In this document: one piece after another, positions 45,963-56,961 of the stretch
Position numbering within the stretch: position 1 is the first letter of the stretch
Layout: every line of letters begins with the position of its first letter
Origin: Rehmannia glutinosa
Taxonomy: Eukaryota; Streptophyta; Magnoliopsida; Lamiales; Orobanchaceae
DNA length: 64,000 nucleotides
Reading direction: 5' to 3'
NCBI GenBank assembly: GCA_016081115.2
Contig: CM071935.1
Coordinates: 21,556,653 to 21,620,652 of the forward strand
The notes under the pieces: generated by a model
Seen by the model: the letters and a program-made list of their open reading frames with translations, nothing else
Database searches by the model: none
What the model was told of the DNA's origin: nothing
Made by a program: the position numbers and the translations under genes

Positions 45963-47815
45963 TTAATCAATAAAATTATTAAATAATATAATTATTTTAT
46001 AGTCAGATGAATTCTCAGCAACTTTGAGAGTATTTTCAACAATGTTAGACATCATATATGGTATCATTTTACCTAAGCCCTTATATTTCTTCAGTTTATA
46101 GCAAAAAGGTTTGATATGCTCAGGTTTAAAACAATAATGACAGACAAATTTTAATTTCAAAACACTCTCAGATTTCTTAAAACTGTTTTTGAGAAAAGAC
46201 TTGTTACTCTTGTCAATACCACCATGTTTCAGAGAAAGTTTTGACTTTTGGTATGAGTCTGCTTTGACAGGCTTAGAAAAAACCCAATCCAGTTCTATCA
46301 AATCTAGCTTTCAAAAATATGTCATCAATGACAGCAGAACTAGAATTAAAACTACTCAAAGTTTTTTTTGAGACTACTGAGTTCAGACTTAACCATATCA
46401 AGTTCCTTGCCTTTCTTTGTTAACATTACTTCTATCTCCCAACTGACTCTCTTAAAATGTCATTTTCTTCGATAATATCATCAACCTTGAGTTTTATATC
46501 ATCCTGTAAATTATCCTCAAGTTTTTCTGATGTAATCACGGAGAGACAAACAAAGAGCATATCTAAAATGATCAACAGAATCATAAATAGAATCACTATA
46601 CCTAATTTGTGATGTCTAAGATGTTGTAACACTTGCCACATCATTTTTCATTCCTTCAGAACTTACCTGATCTTTCTCCAGAATAGTCATCAAACCTTTG
46701 CAGCTTTCATCTTCCTCCAATTTATTTTCTTCAGATTCTTCATCACTAAGAGATACAGTTAGATTCATACCTATTTCCATAAGAGTATTTGCATATTGAT
46801 TCGCATAGTCACCAAATCCTTTGCAAGCACAACATTGAACCGAATCAAGAGTTTTTGGTTTGCAAGAATTATTCTCTTGATTAGGTTCAAATTTTTTAGG
46901 AAAGTTTGAAGAATTTTCAGACAATTGTTTCTTAGACTTGAAATCTCTATTGTTACCAGAAAGTGTGAACTCATTCTTTCTATTAGATTTTCTGAGAAAA
47001 TTATTAAACATTCTAGTCAATAATGCAATAGAATCTTCATTTAAATCAATATCCTGCAAATCTTTCATAAGATTTTCTATTGCATTATCAGAATCATTTG
47101 AATCATCACAAAAACCAGCATCAGTTTCAGATTTGAAAGCAATACTTTTGCCTTTATCTTTAACTTGATGCTCTTTTTGTTGTGCCAAATTCAACTCAAA
47201 AGTTTGTAAAATACCAATAAGTTCATCAAGTCTAAGTGTATAAGTATTTTTCGTTTCTTCAATAGTATAAATCTTAACATTGTATCTCTCAGGAAAAGAC
47301 CTCATAACCTTACTTACCAACCTTTCATTACTAATAGGATCTCCAAAAGAATGTGCCTCATTAGCAATGCCACAGATTTTTGCATTGTAGGATGCAATAG
47401 TTTCATCCTCTTCCATTCGAAGGTTCTCAAATCTGTTGGCAAGTAACCTCAACTTTATTCTTCTAAATCCATGTGTTCCTTCACAATGCAACTGCAACGC
47501 ATCCCAAGCATTTAGCAGAAACACAATTTGAATTATTTTGAACAAAGTGAGATCTACAATACTAAAAATGGCATTTAAAACTTTAGAATTAAAACTTGCA
47601 ATCTGAATTTCATCATTCAACCATTTAATTTATGGTTTGATTACTATATCACTGTCTGCATCAACAATTATTGGTGGTGTCGAACCTGCAAGAACAAATC
47701 TCCATGCTTTTTCATCAATAGACTTTATATAAGCCCTAATTTTCACCTTCCAATAGGAGTAATTCATTCCATCCAACACTGGTGGTCGAACTATGGAACT
47801 ACTCTGAATTTCCAT
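45963..47815 (-). pseudogene. Sire-1 gag, broken and cut at its 3' end
   Basis: Likely start ATG at 47815 (MEIQSSSIVRPPVLDGMNYS, a DUF4219-like N-terminus with WKVKIRAYI). An in-frame TAA near 47630 interrupts it. The same frame then runs through 47620-46616 with the UBN2 core (AWDALQLHCEGTHGFRRIKL, RLDELIGILQTFELNL). A degenerate first knuckle near 46810-46850 reads CCACKGFGDY, with the His replaced. After a frameshift a coiled-coil stretch follows, and a good CCHC knuckle, CHYCFKPEHIKPFC, lies near 46100-46145. Homology ends near 45990, where unrelated AT-rich DNA begins; no protease or pol follows. Confidence 0.75.
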
Positions 47816-47870
47816 CATAAAAACAAAAACACTGCAAAACACAGGATCACACTAAGTAACATCTAGTGGA

Positions 47871-47884
47871 GGCTCTTGATGCCA
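47871..47884 (-). other. Primer-binding site of Sire-1
   Basis: Minus-strand 'tggcatcaagagcc', two bases inside the 5' LTR end, resembles the initiator tRNA-Met site. It proves that the LTR at 47887-48655 is the 5' LTR. Confidence 0.75.
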
Positions 47885-47886
47885 AC

Positions 47887-48655
47887 TGAAAGAATTTGAA
47901 GAATCCAATTCTAAAAACAGTGTAGTGTGCAGTGGAAAATGTTGCCAACACTTTTGAAAACACAGCGAAAGACTTAAACAGAACACAATTTCACAAAATA
48001 TGAATAAAGACAGATTAAATGATTGAACACAAGAAGTTAAAAAATTTGTACAAGTTTAAAAAATACTCGTACAAAGTTCATTAGAACAAAAACTCTTTAA
48101 TGGGTGATGATGTTTACAAGATACAAAAATAATTAACAAATAATGAGACAAGAAGAACAACTCCCCTTAAGTCTCAAAAATAAACAACACTCCATAACAA
48201 AGTATGAGAATACATTAGTGCACTCAAAACTCACGTTCTACACTAGATCTATCTCACACAAACTCACAACTCTCGAGTTTAAGAAATGATGTCAACAATG
48301 TCACCAACACTTTTGACACCACTGAACTTCTCGCAGATTTTCTTGTAGAGAAAAGCGGAAGATGGAACTCTTAATCTCTCAATGCGTGTTGATTTCGATG
48401 TTGTCCGATCCTTAATAGAAATCCTCAAGTTCCTTGAAAAACTTCCTACAAGAGATAGGAGAAAACTAAGCAAAGATTAAGGAAGAAACCACATATCCAC
48501 CGCACAATAACTTTCTACAAGTTACAAAATAATAACTAAATAGTAACTACCATAATAACTCCTAATCAAAATTGAAAAATTAACTATGATCATTTATCCA
48601 GAAATCTGGAAAAATTCGAAAATTAATAATGTTTGAAAAAATTCAAACATTAACA
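47887..48655 (-). repeat. 5' LTR of Sire-1
   Basis: 769 bp, TGTTAATGTTTG ... ATTCTTTCA on the minus strand, the partner of 25732-26473. Differences are scattered and include several small indels, which indicates an old insertion. Confidence 0.88.
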
Positions 48656-48660
48656 ATCTT

Positions 48661-49087
48661 TTTTTCCTTCTTTTGTATTTTGTATTTTGTTTTAAAATAA
48701 TGAATAAGCTTTGTCTTTCGATTTGTTCGCGTTCGTATTTGAGTTTGGGTTCATTGCGCATTCGTGAACACTAAATAATTTTGTTCAGGAACAACAAACA
48801 AAATTACCTGTGATGAGTTGGTGTTCATTAGATGTTTGTGAACAAATTCAACTTTAATTTATATGTTAATATGATAAATTTTTAATATTGTAATTTTAAA
48901 TCTTTTATATATTATATAGAATTATAGATTATATTATAAAAATAATATATGTGTAACTTTTCAATATTTATATTTATCTCATAGGGATATATAATTTTGA
49001 TTTTAAAATTAAGCTGCATGAACTTGTTCATGAACATTTTATAAACGAACACCGTACGAGCTTGTTCACGAGCTATTATTGAATGAA
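48661..49087. other. Intergenic DNA right of Sire-1
   Basis: The sequence and its continuation at 49873-49990 are rich in 'gttcgtgaac'-like motifs and look like an older MITE interrupted by the hAT element at 49096. Ends were not established. The remaining part to 50266 is AT-rich with nothing recognised. Confidence 0.4.
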
Positions 49088-49095
49088 TATACAAT

Positions 49096-49341
49096 TAGGG
49101 GTGGGCATCGGGTCGGGGTTTCGGGGTTTCGAGTTTTCGGGTCGGTACCCGATGTTGTCGGGTAGCAAATTTAGACACCCGACACCGATTCGATAAGTTC
49201 GGGTACCCAACTTTTGGTGCGAAAAGCCTGCACTGGCACGGGTCGGGTTCGGAATTACCTTTTTTTTTTTTTTCTTTTTTTTTTTTTTTTGGAAATCTGT
49301 TGGGCTTGCACTTCATCTTCAAGAAAAATTGCCCAAATTGC

Positions 49342-49372
<31 letters not shown>

Positions 49373-49864
49373 GGAAATCTGTTGGGACCAGCATCTTGAA
49401 GAAAAATTGCACAAATTGCACAGGTCTCTATTCTACATTAGATCAATTTTAGTATTAATTTTTATTAGATTAGTTGAAATATAAAACTAAGATAAACACA
49501 TGTCATGAGCTTCAATTTAACTCATCGGCCTGGGGTCTCTATTCTAATTGTGCTAAAGACCACGTAATGAAAAAAAACTCAAATATTAATGTCAAGCCGA
49601 TGGATCGGGGTTTGCGAGAAAGCGGCGAGAGGGTGAACCAAAGTGAACAAAGGTGGTATTTTCTTTTGCATTTTTTTTTTAAATAAGGCGGGTACCCGAT
49701 CGGGTTTTCGGGTTCCGCTTAAAGGACCCGATCCCCGACCCGTGTTTTTAAAAATCGGGTTTCGGGTAACCCAATACCCGAAAATATTTTAAATTACCCG
49801 ACCCGATCGGGTAATTTTTCGATCGGACGGTGCACCAAAACCCGACCCCGAATGCCCACCCCTA
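49096..49864. mobile_element. hAT-type MITE with 'cgggt' inverted ends
   Basis: 769 bp with the exact 8-bp duplication TATACAAT at 49088-49095 and 49865-49872. Left end TAGGGGTGGGCATCGGG; reverse complement of right end TAGGGGTGGGCATTCGGG. It contains two long T-runs separated by a duplicated 'ggaaatctgttggg' block (49290-49385). The basic frames in this region come from those homopolymers and are not genes. Confidence 0.88.
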
Positions 49865-50274
49865 TATACAATTATTCAAACTCTATTTGTTTATTAGACG
49901 TGGTTTAAAATTTGTTTATTATATGTTCGTTAACTAAATAAACGAATATAAATGAACGCTAACCAAGCTTATTTACAAGTTGTTTGTCAAACGCTCTGTA
50001 CATTTACAACAATGTATACAGCCAACATGAGGCGTATGAAGAACTTTTGAGGATGTCCGATTTTTATTGAATATGACATCTTTTTTTGTTCAAAAGGTGG
50101 TAAGAGTGTTTTGGTCTTTTAACTATTTTAGTATGTTATCACGTTCCATCCATAATGTCAAACAAAAAATTAAATTTCACAATTGAAAATTTAACAATTC
50201 AATCATTAACCCCAAACAAAATACAATTAATACTACATAATCAATGAATAGTGTAATTCAACAAATCCTCAAAA

Positions 50275-51007
50275 CAAGGGCGGACCCAGGATTTGTAGTT
50301 GAGGTGGGCCAACTAGGGATGACAGGGATGGGTAGACGTGGATACTTCACACATATTCGGACCCTAATAAGACGATACACTGGTGGATCCAGGGCCCGGC
50401 CAACCTGGGCCCTGGCCCATCCCTCTTTTAAGAAAAAAAAAATTAGTGAATGTTTTTGTAAATATAATTAGTTATAAAATGTATTTTTTTTTCAGATTTT
50501 CTATCCAGCACACCCCATTTTCGTAGATTGACCCATTCTGTTAGGGTCTCCTGGCTCCGTCATTTAGACAATATGAGTAACGTTTTTTGGATTTGAGATA
50601 CGATTTTAACAACATTGACTCCAACGCAAACAATTAAAGAAAGAATGATCAAACATATATATGATAATTATGTTAAATACATTATCTTTGCATCAAACAA
50701 TTACATCAATATTCATAGTTAAATATTTCAAAATACACTAAATTCTAATCAAGATGTGTACTTCCCAATTTAAATATTATGATACATATCAAGAGATTAT
50801 TACCTTATGTGGTTTTATATAACACATTTTAATACTTTATTGATCAACAATTTAGTTTTGGACAAAAATACTAAAATACCGCATATACATATAACATATA
50901 TATATAAAAATACATATACATATATATATGTATATAAGTAATAAAATGAAAAAGTTTGGGGGGGGGGGGGCAAGGCCCCCCTTAGCCTAAAGGTAGTTCT
51001 GCCACTG
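50275..51007. mobile_element. Non-autonomous hAT element
   Basis: 733 bp with the exact 8-bp duplication CCTCAAAA at 50267-50274 and 51008-51015. Left end CAAGGGCGGACCCAGG; reverse complement of right end CAGTGGCAGAACTACC. A G-run lies near the right end and (TA)-rich sequence at 50880-50935. It contains a second small hAT at 50378-50565. No transposase. Confidence 0.85.
50378..50565. mobile_element. 188-bp hAT-like MITE nested in another hAT
   Basis: Ends CACTGGTGGATCC and (reverse complement) AAATGACGGAGCC pair imperfectly. The flanks AGACGATA (50370-50377) and AGACAATA (50566-50573) are an 8-bp duplication with one mismatch. Confidence 0.6.
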
Positions 51008-51454
51008 CCTCAAAACTTATCTAATCCCATCAACAAAAGCAAACAAAGCCCAATAAATTGAGGAAATTGTGGGAATTACCCACATTAGATAAGACAAACT
51101 TTGTTTGACCTAAAACATGACAAACTATATTTTCTACCCACTTTTTGGTGGTCTTTTACCCAAATGCCCTTAATTCCTCTAAAAGTTGGTGGGTTCCTTT
51201 ATTCTCCTCTCTTTCTTCTCCCTTCTTTGCAGACAAAAATTTTAGATCTAAAGCTCTTTCTCTTTCTTCTTTCTCCCACTTTTGTCTCTTTATTTCTTCT
51301 TTCGTTCTCTCTCTGCTGCCCTCTTCTCATAAATTGGACGAAGAGAACAACTTACACGGGTAATGTATCTTCTTTCGCTCGCTGCTGCTCTTTGACAGTA
51401 AAACTTGTTTTTGTTTTAGACTTGGACAGTACATTGGATGCAAATTTTAGGGAA

Positions 51455-52470
51455 AATTCTTTTAACACGTTATACCTTATATAACGTGTTATATTATATA
51501 CAGGGGCGGAGGTAGGTTGAATGGAAGGGGGGCCCTCCCCCCACCCCCAAACTTTTTTCTTTTTAATTTTTTATATGTAAATTAATTTTTTCAATTGGTT
51601 GCCCCCCTAAATGTCTAAATTAATTTTTCATGGACCACTATTTAGTCCATTTTCTGTAACTAAAATTAGTGGGTCTTTGTCAACAAATCCACAACTCATA
51701 TTAATAATTAAAAAACACGTAACCAATATTATGTAAAGTTTCTTTTGATTCTCTTGAAATAGTTATGTGATTCATTTCATTCAGTAAAATTTGTGGATAT
51801 AGTTTTAAAATCCATTTATTTATTTCCGACTCATTTTTAATTGGCTCGAAAAATGGTTCAGTTTAAGAGCCATTAGGCCGAAATTTACCGCAAGCATTTG
51901 AAAATGAAAATAGTACTGAAATTTTTGGCAGGCCCTTTTTTTAATCTGTTCTAAAATTTAAGAAGTGGAAAAAAATAGGAGATTTTGCAGGAATAGAATT
52001 CGAACCCTTCTTCAAAGAAAAAGAGGAATGTGGGCTACCCAATTTTTTCGTTACCCATTGTTGGCTGTTTTTAATATATCAACATATTTTCAATAATTAA
52101 ATTTAAAATAAAAAAAATCCCGGGGGCGGGCCCTCGTCGGCGGCACCACCTCGACCGCTTCAAGGACGGCTCTGGTAGCCCCCCCCCCCAATACCATATC
52201 CTGGCTCCGCCCCTGATTATATATAACACGTTCTATAATATAACGTGTAAATTATAACACATTAAATCATATAGCTTGTTATAATATAACACGTCGTATA
52301 TGGTATAATGTTTATAATATAACACATCATATAAGGTATAACATGTTATATTATATACCGTAATGCCTATTTCACGTTATATATATATAACATGATAAGC
52401 TATATCACCTTATGTCTTTATAGTGTGATATAGCTTATCACGTTATATATATAACGTGATGACTGTTCTT
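51455..52470. repeat. 'aacacgttatat' palindromic repeat field, split by a hAT
   Basis: On both sides of the hAT insertion (51455-51500 and 52216-52460) the motifs 'taacacgttata' and 'tataacgtgtta' alternate, giving many overlapping palindromes. The field is AT-rich apart from the central ACGT. It lies inside the MULE-like element. Confidence 0.7.
51501..52215. mobile_element. Non-autonomous hAT element
   Basis: 715 bp with the exact 8-bp duplication ATTATATA at 51493-51500 and 52216-52223. Ends CAGGGGCGGAGGTAGG and (reverse complement) CAGGGGCGGAGCCAGG, excellent inverted repeats. C- and G-runs occur near both ends. Non-coding. Confidence 0.9.
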
Positions 52471-53266
52471 CACAAAACCCATCGTCTTCCCTAATTACCT
52501 CTCATCAGTACCAATCACCTAAAAGCCCTAAATCGAAAACCAATCAACACAATCAATGGGAATCGGAAATAAATCCCTAAATCAAACTCTAATGTTACTT
52601 CAAACCTAAATCCATAAATCAAAAATCAACATAAAGTCCCTAAAATCTAACCGCTTGGGAATCAGTGGCGGCATCGACGGTGGGGGCATCGTCGCGGCGG
52701 GAAGAACAGGGGGGGATCTTTGATAGATAGGGGGTCTTTGACACAGGCGGGTTTGGCGGCAGCAGCGGCGGTGACCATTCATGGCTCTCTCACGATATCT
52801 CTCTTTCTCACATTAAGGTTTTGGTAAAGTGCAAAATGAAAGTGAAATGTTTTGGGGGTGTTTTTACTGATTTTACTTATTTAAATTTGTTTTTAATGAG
52901 TTTGAATTTTTGGAGGTGTTTTGGTCATTTTGGGTAGAAAATTAGATCGTTTAAAATTGTGGGTAGAAAAGAGGTTTCTTATCCTATATGGCTATTTAAA
53001 AAAAAAATCCCCAATAAATAATTATTCATCAGAGCATGATCATAATTCATAAATAAATATAATTCACACTATTCATATAAGTATCACTCAACAAATTCGA
53101 CATATTTAATTAAATTTATAATAAGCAATTATTCATCAAACATTATCACAATACGAATTTAAAATAACACAAAGTAACAACAAATTAAAAAGTATAAATA
53201 TCTCCCCTTACAAATACAACATGCAGCAATTTAAATTATTAAGAAAAAAAACACCAATCCTAAATT

Positions 53267-54239
53267 TCATTGTGAAATGAAATTAGCCATACGCTTAATC
53301 AGATTCCTAGCCTTTTCAGTTTCAGTATCATAAATATGAAAGCAATGGTCTTCTCCTTCAACCTCCACCACTTCCACTTCACCTTTCCACCCACTCTTCT
53401 TCACTTTCTCTGCATAAACTAATCCTCTCCCCGTTAACTCATCCTTCTCCGCCAAACAAATCAAGATCTTGGAGCAACCCAACCCGGATAAGCTCGGAGC
53501 TCCATCAATCAGTGGATTAATCATCGGATTATCAATCCCACCGGCGGCCGTCGGATATACGAATACCCACGTCCTGTACGATAAACTCTGCTCTATATCT
53601 TCTTTCGGTTCGTTTCCGATTGGATTCGAACCCCAGAAATAAGGATGCGAAAGAATCGCACCCAAAATTTTCACGTTACCGGGTAGGGGCTCCGACCCGG
53701 TCCGAAGAGCAATATTGTGGGCTATATTCGCGCCGGCGCTGTCGCCGCCGATGTAAACCGGTTAAAATCGCCGTGGTTGGCGATCAATTGGTCTTTCTCT
53801 AAATGGGTTTGGTCAAGGTCGGCGTGAGAGCAGACCCATTTGAGGGCTTCCCACGAATCGTCGTACGCCGCCGGGAGTGGGTGTTCCGGGCGAGGCGGTA
53901 CTCGACGGAGATTACCAGAGCGCCGGATGCGGCGGATAAGAGGTTGATGTAGCGGTGGTGGAGGAAAGAGAAGGCGGACTCGAGGCAAAATCCCCCGCAG
54001 TGGTAGTAGACTAAGATGGGGAGGGTTTGAGTGGGGTGGGTGAGTTTTGGGATGTAGAGTCTGGCGGAGATGAGGGGTGAGATGGTGGTGTCTTTGGAGG
54101 AGACGCCGGTGGTGGGGTCTTCCGGCGACGGAGGGACGTGGGGCGAGCCAAAGAGGCGCTCGACGGTGCCGTCGGTGTACTGTATGATGTCGGGAGATAG
54201 GTCGACTAGCACCTCTTTGGTGGTGGTGGTGGTGGCCAT
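53267..54239 (-). pseudogene. Carboxylesterase pseudogene (second CXE copy)
   Basis: Starts at ATG 54239 with MATTTTTKEVLVDLSP and is highly similar to the gene at 23764-24735 along its full length, including the stop and about 100 bp of 3' flank. Three lesions are visible. The oxyanion motif HGGG is HCGG (about 53991-54002). One base is missing in the EYRLAPEN region (near 53890). Another is missing just before the nucleophile elbow (near 53757), so the GGDSAGAN codons are out of frame. The last frame, 53674-53267, is intact and keeps the Asp and His regions. The promoter TATAAAT (minus strand, 54331-54337) is kept. It is most likely dead, although transcription is possible. Confidence 0.9.
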
Positions 54240-54400
54240 GGTTGTGTGGTTTGGAGGTGGAGAAAGAGGGTTGTTAACGGCGGCGGGCGGCGGTGGGAAA
54301 GTTATTGTTTTGGTGGATAAAATGTGGATGATTTATAGGGTGAAATAAAGGGATGAGCAAGTATGCGTGTGATGACCAATTATGTTGACAAACTTCTTCA

Positions 54401-55003
54401 TACAATGGGCATAAAGGAGGCGTGTTTAGATCTCAGATTTGATTTAACCGGAATATCCGACAAATCATACCAACAAGATAATGGCAAAAATAAATGACAC
54501 GACAGAAAATAAAATGTGAACAAATAGTTCGGCAAAATTCGCCTACCTCCACGAGAGTTTCCGTTCTTTACTAATAAAGAATTTTTCGGTACAAAAAAAT
54601 ACACCTCTTGAGTTTTATAGATTCACAAGAATAAAAGACTCTGGTACAACCACTTTACTAGTTATCAAAAAACACTCTCCCCAACTCCTTCAAGAGAAAA
54701 ATCCAAGTGAAAAAATCTTCGAGTGTTTTCCCGTACTTATTACAATTTGACTCACACAAATTGATCTCTCCAGATGTGTGCACTCATTTTTCCTCCCCAC
54801 CCGATTGGATGGCAAGCAATTGGCTTTGCTTGCCATGATTTCCTTCTGCACTCCCTAAGCCTTTTATAGGCAAATTAAGAAAGGGAAGAATTGTACCGAT
54901 CAAAAAAAAAAAAAAGGGAAGAATTGCACAAAATGCAGTAAACCCATTTGCAGTTGCCAAAAAGTCAAATGGAGTAGGCACCTCCATTTTCTTCAATTTC
55001 ACA
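54401..55003 (-). repeat. Possible copia LTR fragment
   Basis: The stretch 'gttcggcaaaattcgcctac' followed by 'ctccacgag', the 'cctataaaaggc' box on the minus strand (about 54859-54870) and a TGTGAAATTG-like start at 55003 resemble small plant copia LTRs in minus orientation. No target duplication was found and the left end is uncertain, so family and borders are tentative. Confidence 0.4.
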
Positions 55004-55117
55004 AGTCGGTACCCAAATATTTAGACTTTTCATTTCATCACATGGGTTAATATTTGTGGTGGATAGACCTAATATAAAGTGTAGTTATGGATCAATTTGC
55101 GCTGGACTACCGTAAAC

Positions 55118-55634
55118 TAGGGATGTAAAAGAATCAAATATTTTTTTATTCGATTCGCGATTTGAATTTAAATATGATAATTCGAATTCGACAAATTCGA
55201 ATAAGAATACCACAATATTCAATTCGAAAATTCAATTCGAATATTCGAATAATATATATTTATATTAAATATCACTAATAGATACATATATTATATATTA
55301 GTAAATGATATTTTTTTATATATATTTCATAATTCCTATTTTAATTTTATTACCATCTAGTACTTATTTGATAAGTTTTATATTATTCAGATTTTAATTT
55401 ATAGTGTAAATTAATCATAATTTGAAGAAAAAACTATATCAAACAATTAAAAAAATTCGAATACGAATATTCGAATCGAATCGAACTATTCGGATACATT
55501 GGTCGAATCGAATACGAATATAATTTTCCATTCGAATAATAAACGAATACGAATATTCATTTATTTGTCGAATTCGAATCGAAACTATAAATATTCGATT
55601 CGATTCGATTCTTTTCGATTCTTTTACAACCCTA
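55118..55634. mobile_element. hAT-type MITE of 'attcgaat' repeats
   Basis: 517 bp with the 8-bp duplication CCGTAAAC / CCGTAGAC (55110-55117 and 55635-55642, one mismatch). Left end TAGGGATGTAAAAGAATC; reverse complement of right end TAGGGTTGTAAAAGAATC. Filled with 'attcgaat'-type palindromes. Non-coding. Confidence 0.85.
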
Positions 55635-55779
55635 CCGTAGACTAGAGATGGACAGGTTGTGAATGGAGTGGTGGATGTGGATGGCGGGATGCATGGCATG
55701 AAGATGAAGATGAAGATGTTATTTCATTTAATTAGTTGTTTCGATATTTTGTTTAATCAATTAATGGACCCTTAGGTTA

Positions 55780-56760
55780 ATTTATTGGGGAAATTACATA
55801 AAATACCTTCTTTTTGGTAAACATACCACAAAAATATGCTCCTATCACTTTTACACCTATTTTTTTCCTTTTGTATCTATTTTTTTTCATTTTTTACGCT
55901 CTTGCATAATTTTTTGATTATTTTTATTTTTTTTGGTTTTTTTTTTGGTTCATGTATTGCTTTATATGTTATATATGTAGTTTCGATGTTTAAATTTATT
56001 TCTTTATTGTTTCTTTGTTGTTTCGATGTTTCAAAACAATTTTTACCTATTTTTTATGTTGTTTTTTATTCATGTATTATTTTGTACATTGTTTATATTG
56101 TTTCGATATTGTTCTATAATATTTTTAATGTTATTGTAATAAATGTTTTTGTTATTTCCATGTAGTGCTCAATGTGTAAATACAATTTTTACCTATTTTT
56201 AAGCCCATTTTATTCATATGGTGTTTTTAATATTTTTTACGTTGTTTCTAGGTTGTTTTCATATCGTTTTTAATGTTGTTCCGATGTTTTTTTTATTGTT
56301 TCCATCTATTCGATTTTTAAATACAATTTTTACCTATTTTTAACTCTTTTTGCTCATATGTTGTTTTCTATATTGTTTCTGGTTTGTTTATATATTGATT
56401 CCTGGTTATTTCCATGTTTTTTATGTTTTCATGCATTAGATCAAAAATTGAATTGTGTTTTTTTTTCATGTTGTTTCTATAACATTTTTAATTTGTTTGG
56501 TTTTAATATGGGTTGTTTTATGTGTATATTTCTTGAATTTTTATAAGACTTCGAGTATAAATGGATTATTTAACGAGGGCAAAATTTATTTTTTCACTTA
56601 AATTTTATTAAAAGAAATATGTTTGAAACATGTTAGAAACAATCTTGAAACAAAACGTAAAAAAATCCGAAAATTTTGGCGGGAGCGTAAAGTTCTGTAG
56701 AAAAGGGCGAAAACATAAATTTTGGTAAAATAATACCGGAAAACAGCGCACACACTTGAT
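55780..56760. repeat. T-rich dispersed repeat with an inverted partner at the window's right end
   Basis: Contains several imperfect copies of 'caatttttacctatttttaa' plus 'tgttgtttc'-like strings, and ends in a 200-bp block (56530-56740). The reverse complement of that block lies at 63790-63998. The hydrophobic ORFs here reflect T-richness only. The two blocks flank the SPOUT gene. Confidence 0.55.
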
Positions 56761-56961
56761 TATTCTGAAGACGAGTAGACAACCAACTAAATAGAAACGT
56801 ATTGATTGATATATTTCCGAAATAATGAAAGCAGCGCACACACTTGATCATTCTGCAAGCACAGTAGTAACTTAGAATGCTTAGAATGAAAATTGTAAGT
56901 TTCACCAGCAACTAGTTTTAAGGACCTCTGCCAAAATTGTTGCGCTCTTCCCCAATTCAAA

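Larger units (their letters stand above)
25732..48655 (-). mobile_element. Sire-1: nested Sirevirus-like copia element, 22.9 kb with insertions
   Basis: An exact 5-bp target duplication, ATCTT, flanks the whole unit (25727-25731 and 48656-48660). In minus orientation: 5' LTR (47887-48655), primer-binding site, gag (47815 down to about 45963), interruption, env-like ORF (28800-26921), multiple polypurine tracts, 3' LTR (25732-26473). The two LTRs look roughly 90% identical by eye, so the insertion is old. I find no pol of this element. About 17 kb of other DNA fills the space, including Sire-2 and a MITE with a gypsy solo LTR. It separates the two carboxylesterase copies. Confidence 0.85.
51059..53010. 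mobile_element. MULE-like element
   Basis: An exact 9-bp duplication, CCAATAAAT, flanks it (51050-51058 and 53011-53019), the size expected for Mutator-like elements. The ends pair over more than 100 bp with gaps: 'gataagacaaac' versus 'gataagaaacc', then 'ttttctacccac', then 'acccaaa' in both. A GC-rich block (52640-52790) lies inside the right end, as in the relic at 12060-12490. A hAT (51501-52215) is nested inside. No transposase was found. Confidence 0.6.

Noticed and set aside
49095..49421. Lys-rich 108-residue minus-strand frame
   Set aside because: Produced by long T-runs inside a hAT MITE.
55836..56546. Hydrophobic Phe/Ile-rich plus-strand frames resembling membrane proteins
   Set aside because: T-rich repeat sequence translated by chance; no family features and no start context.
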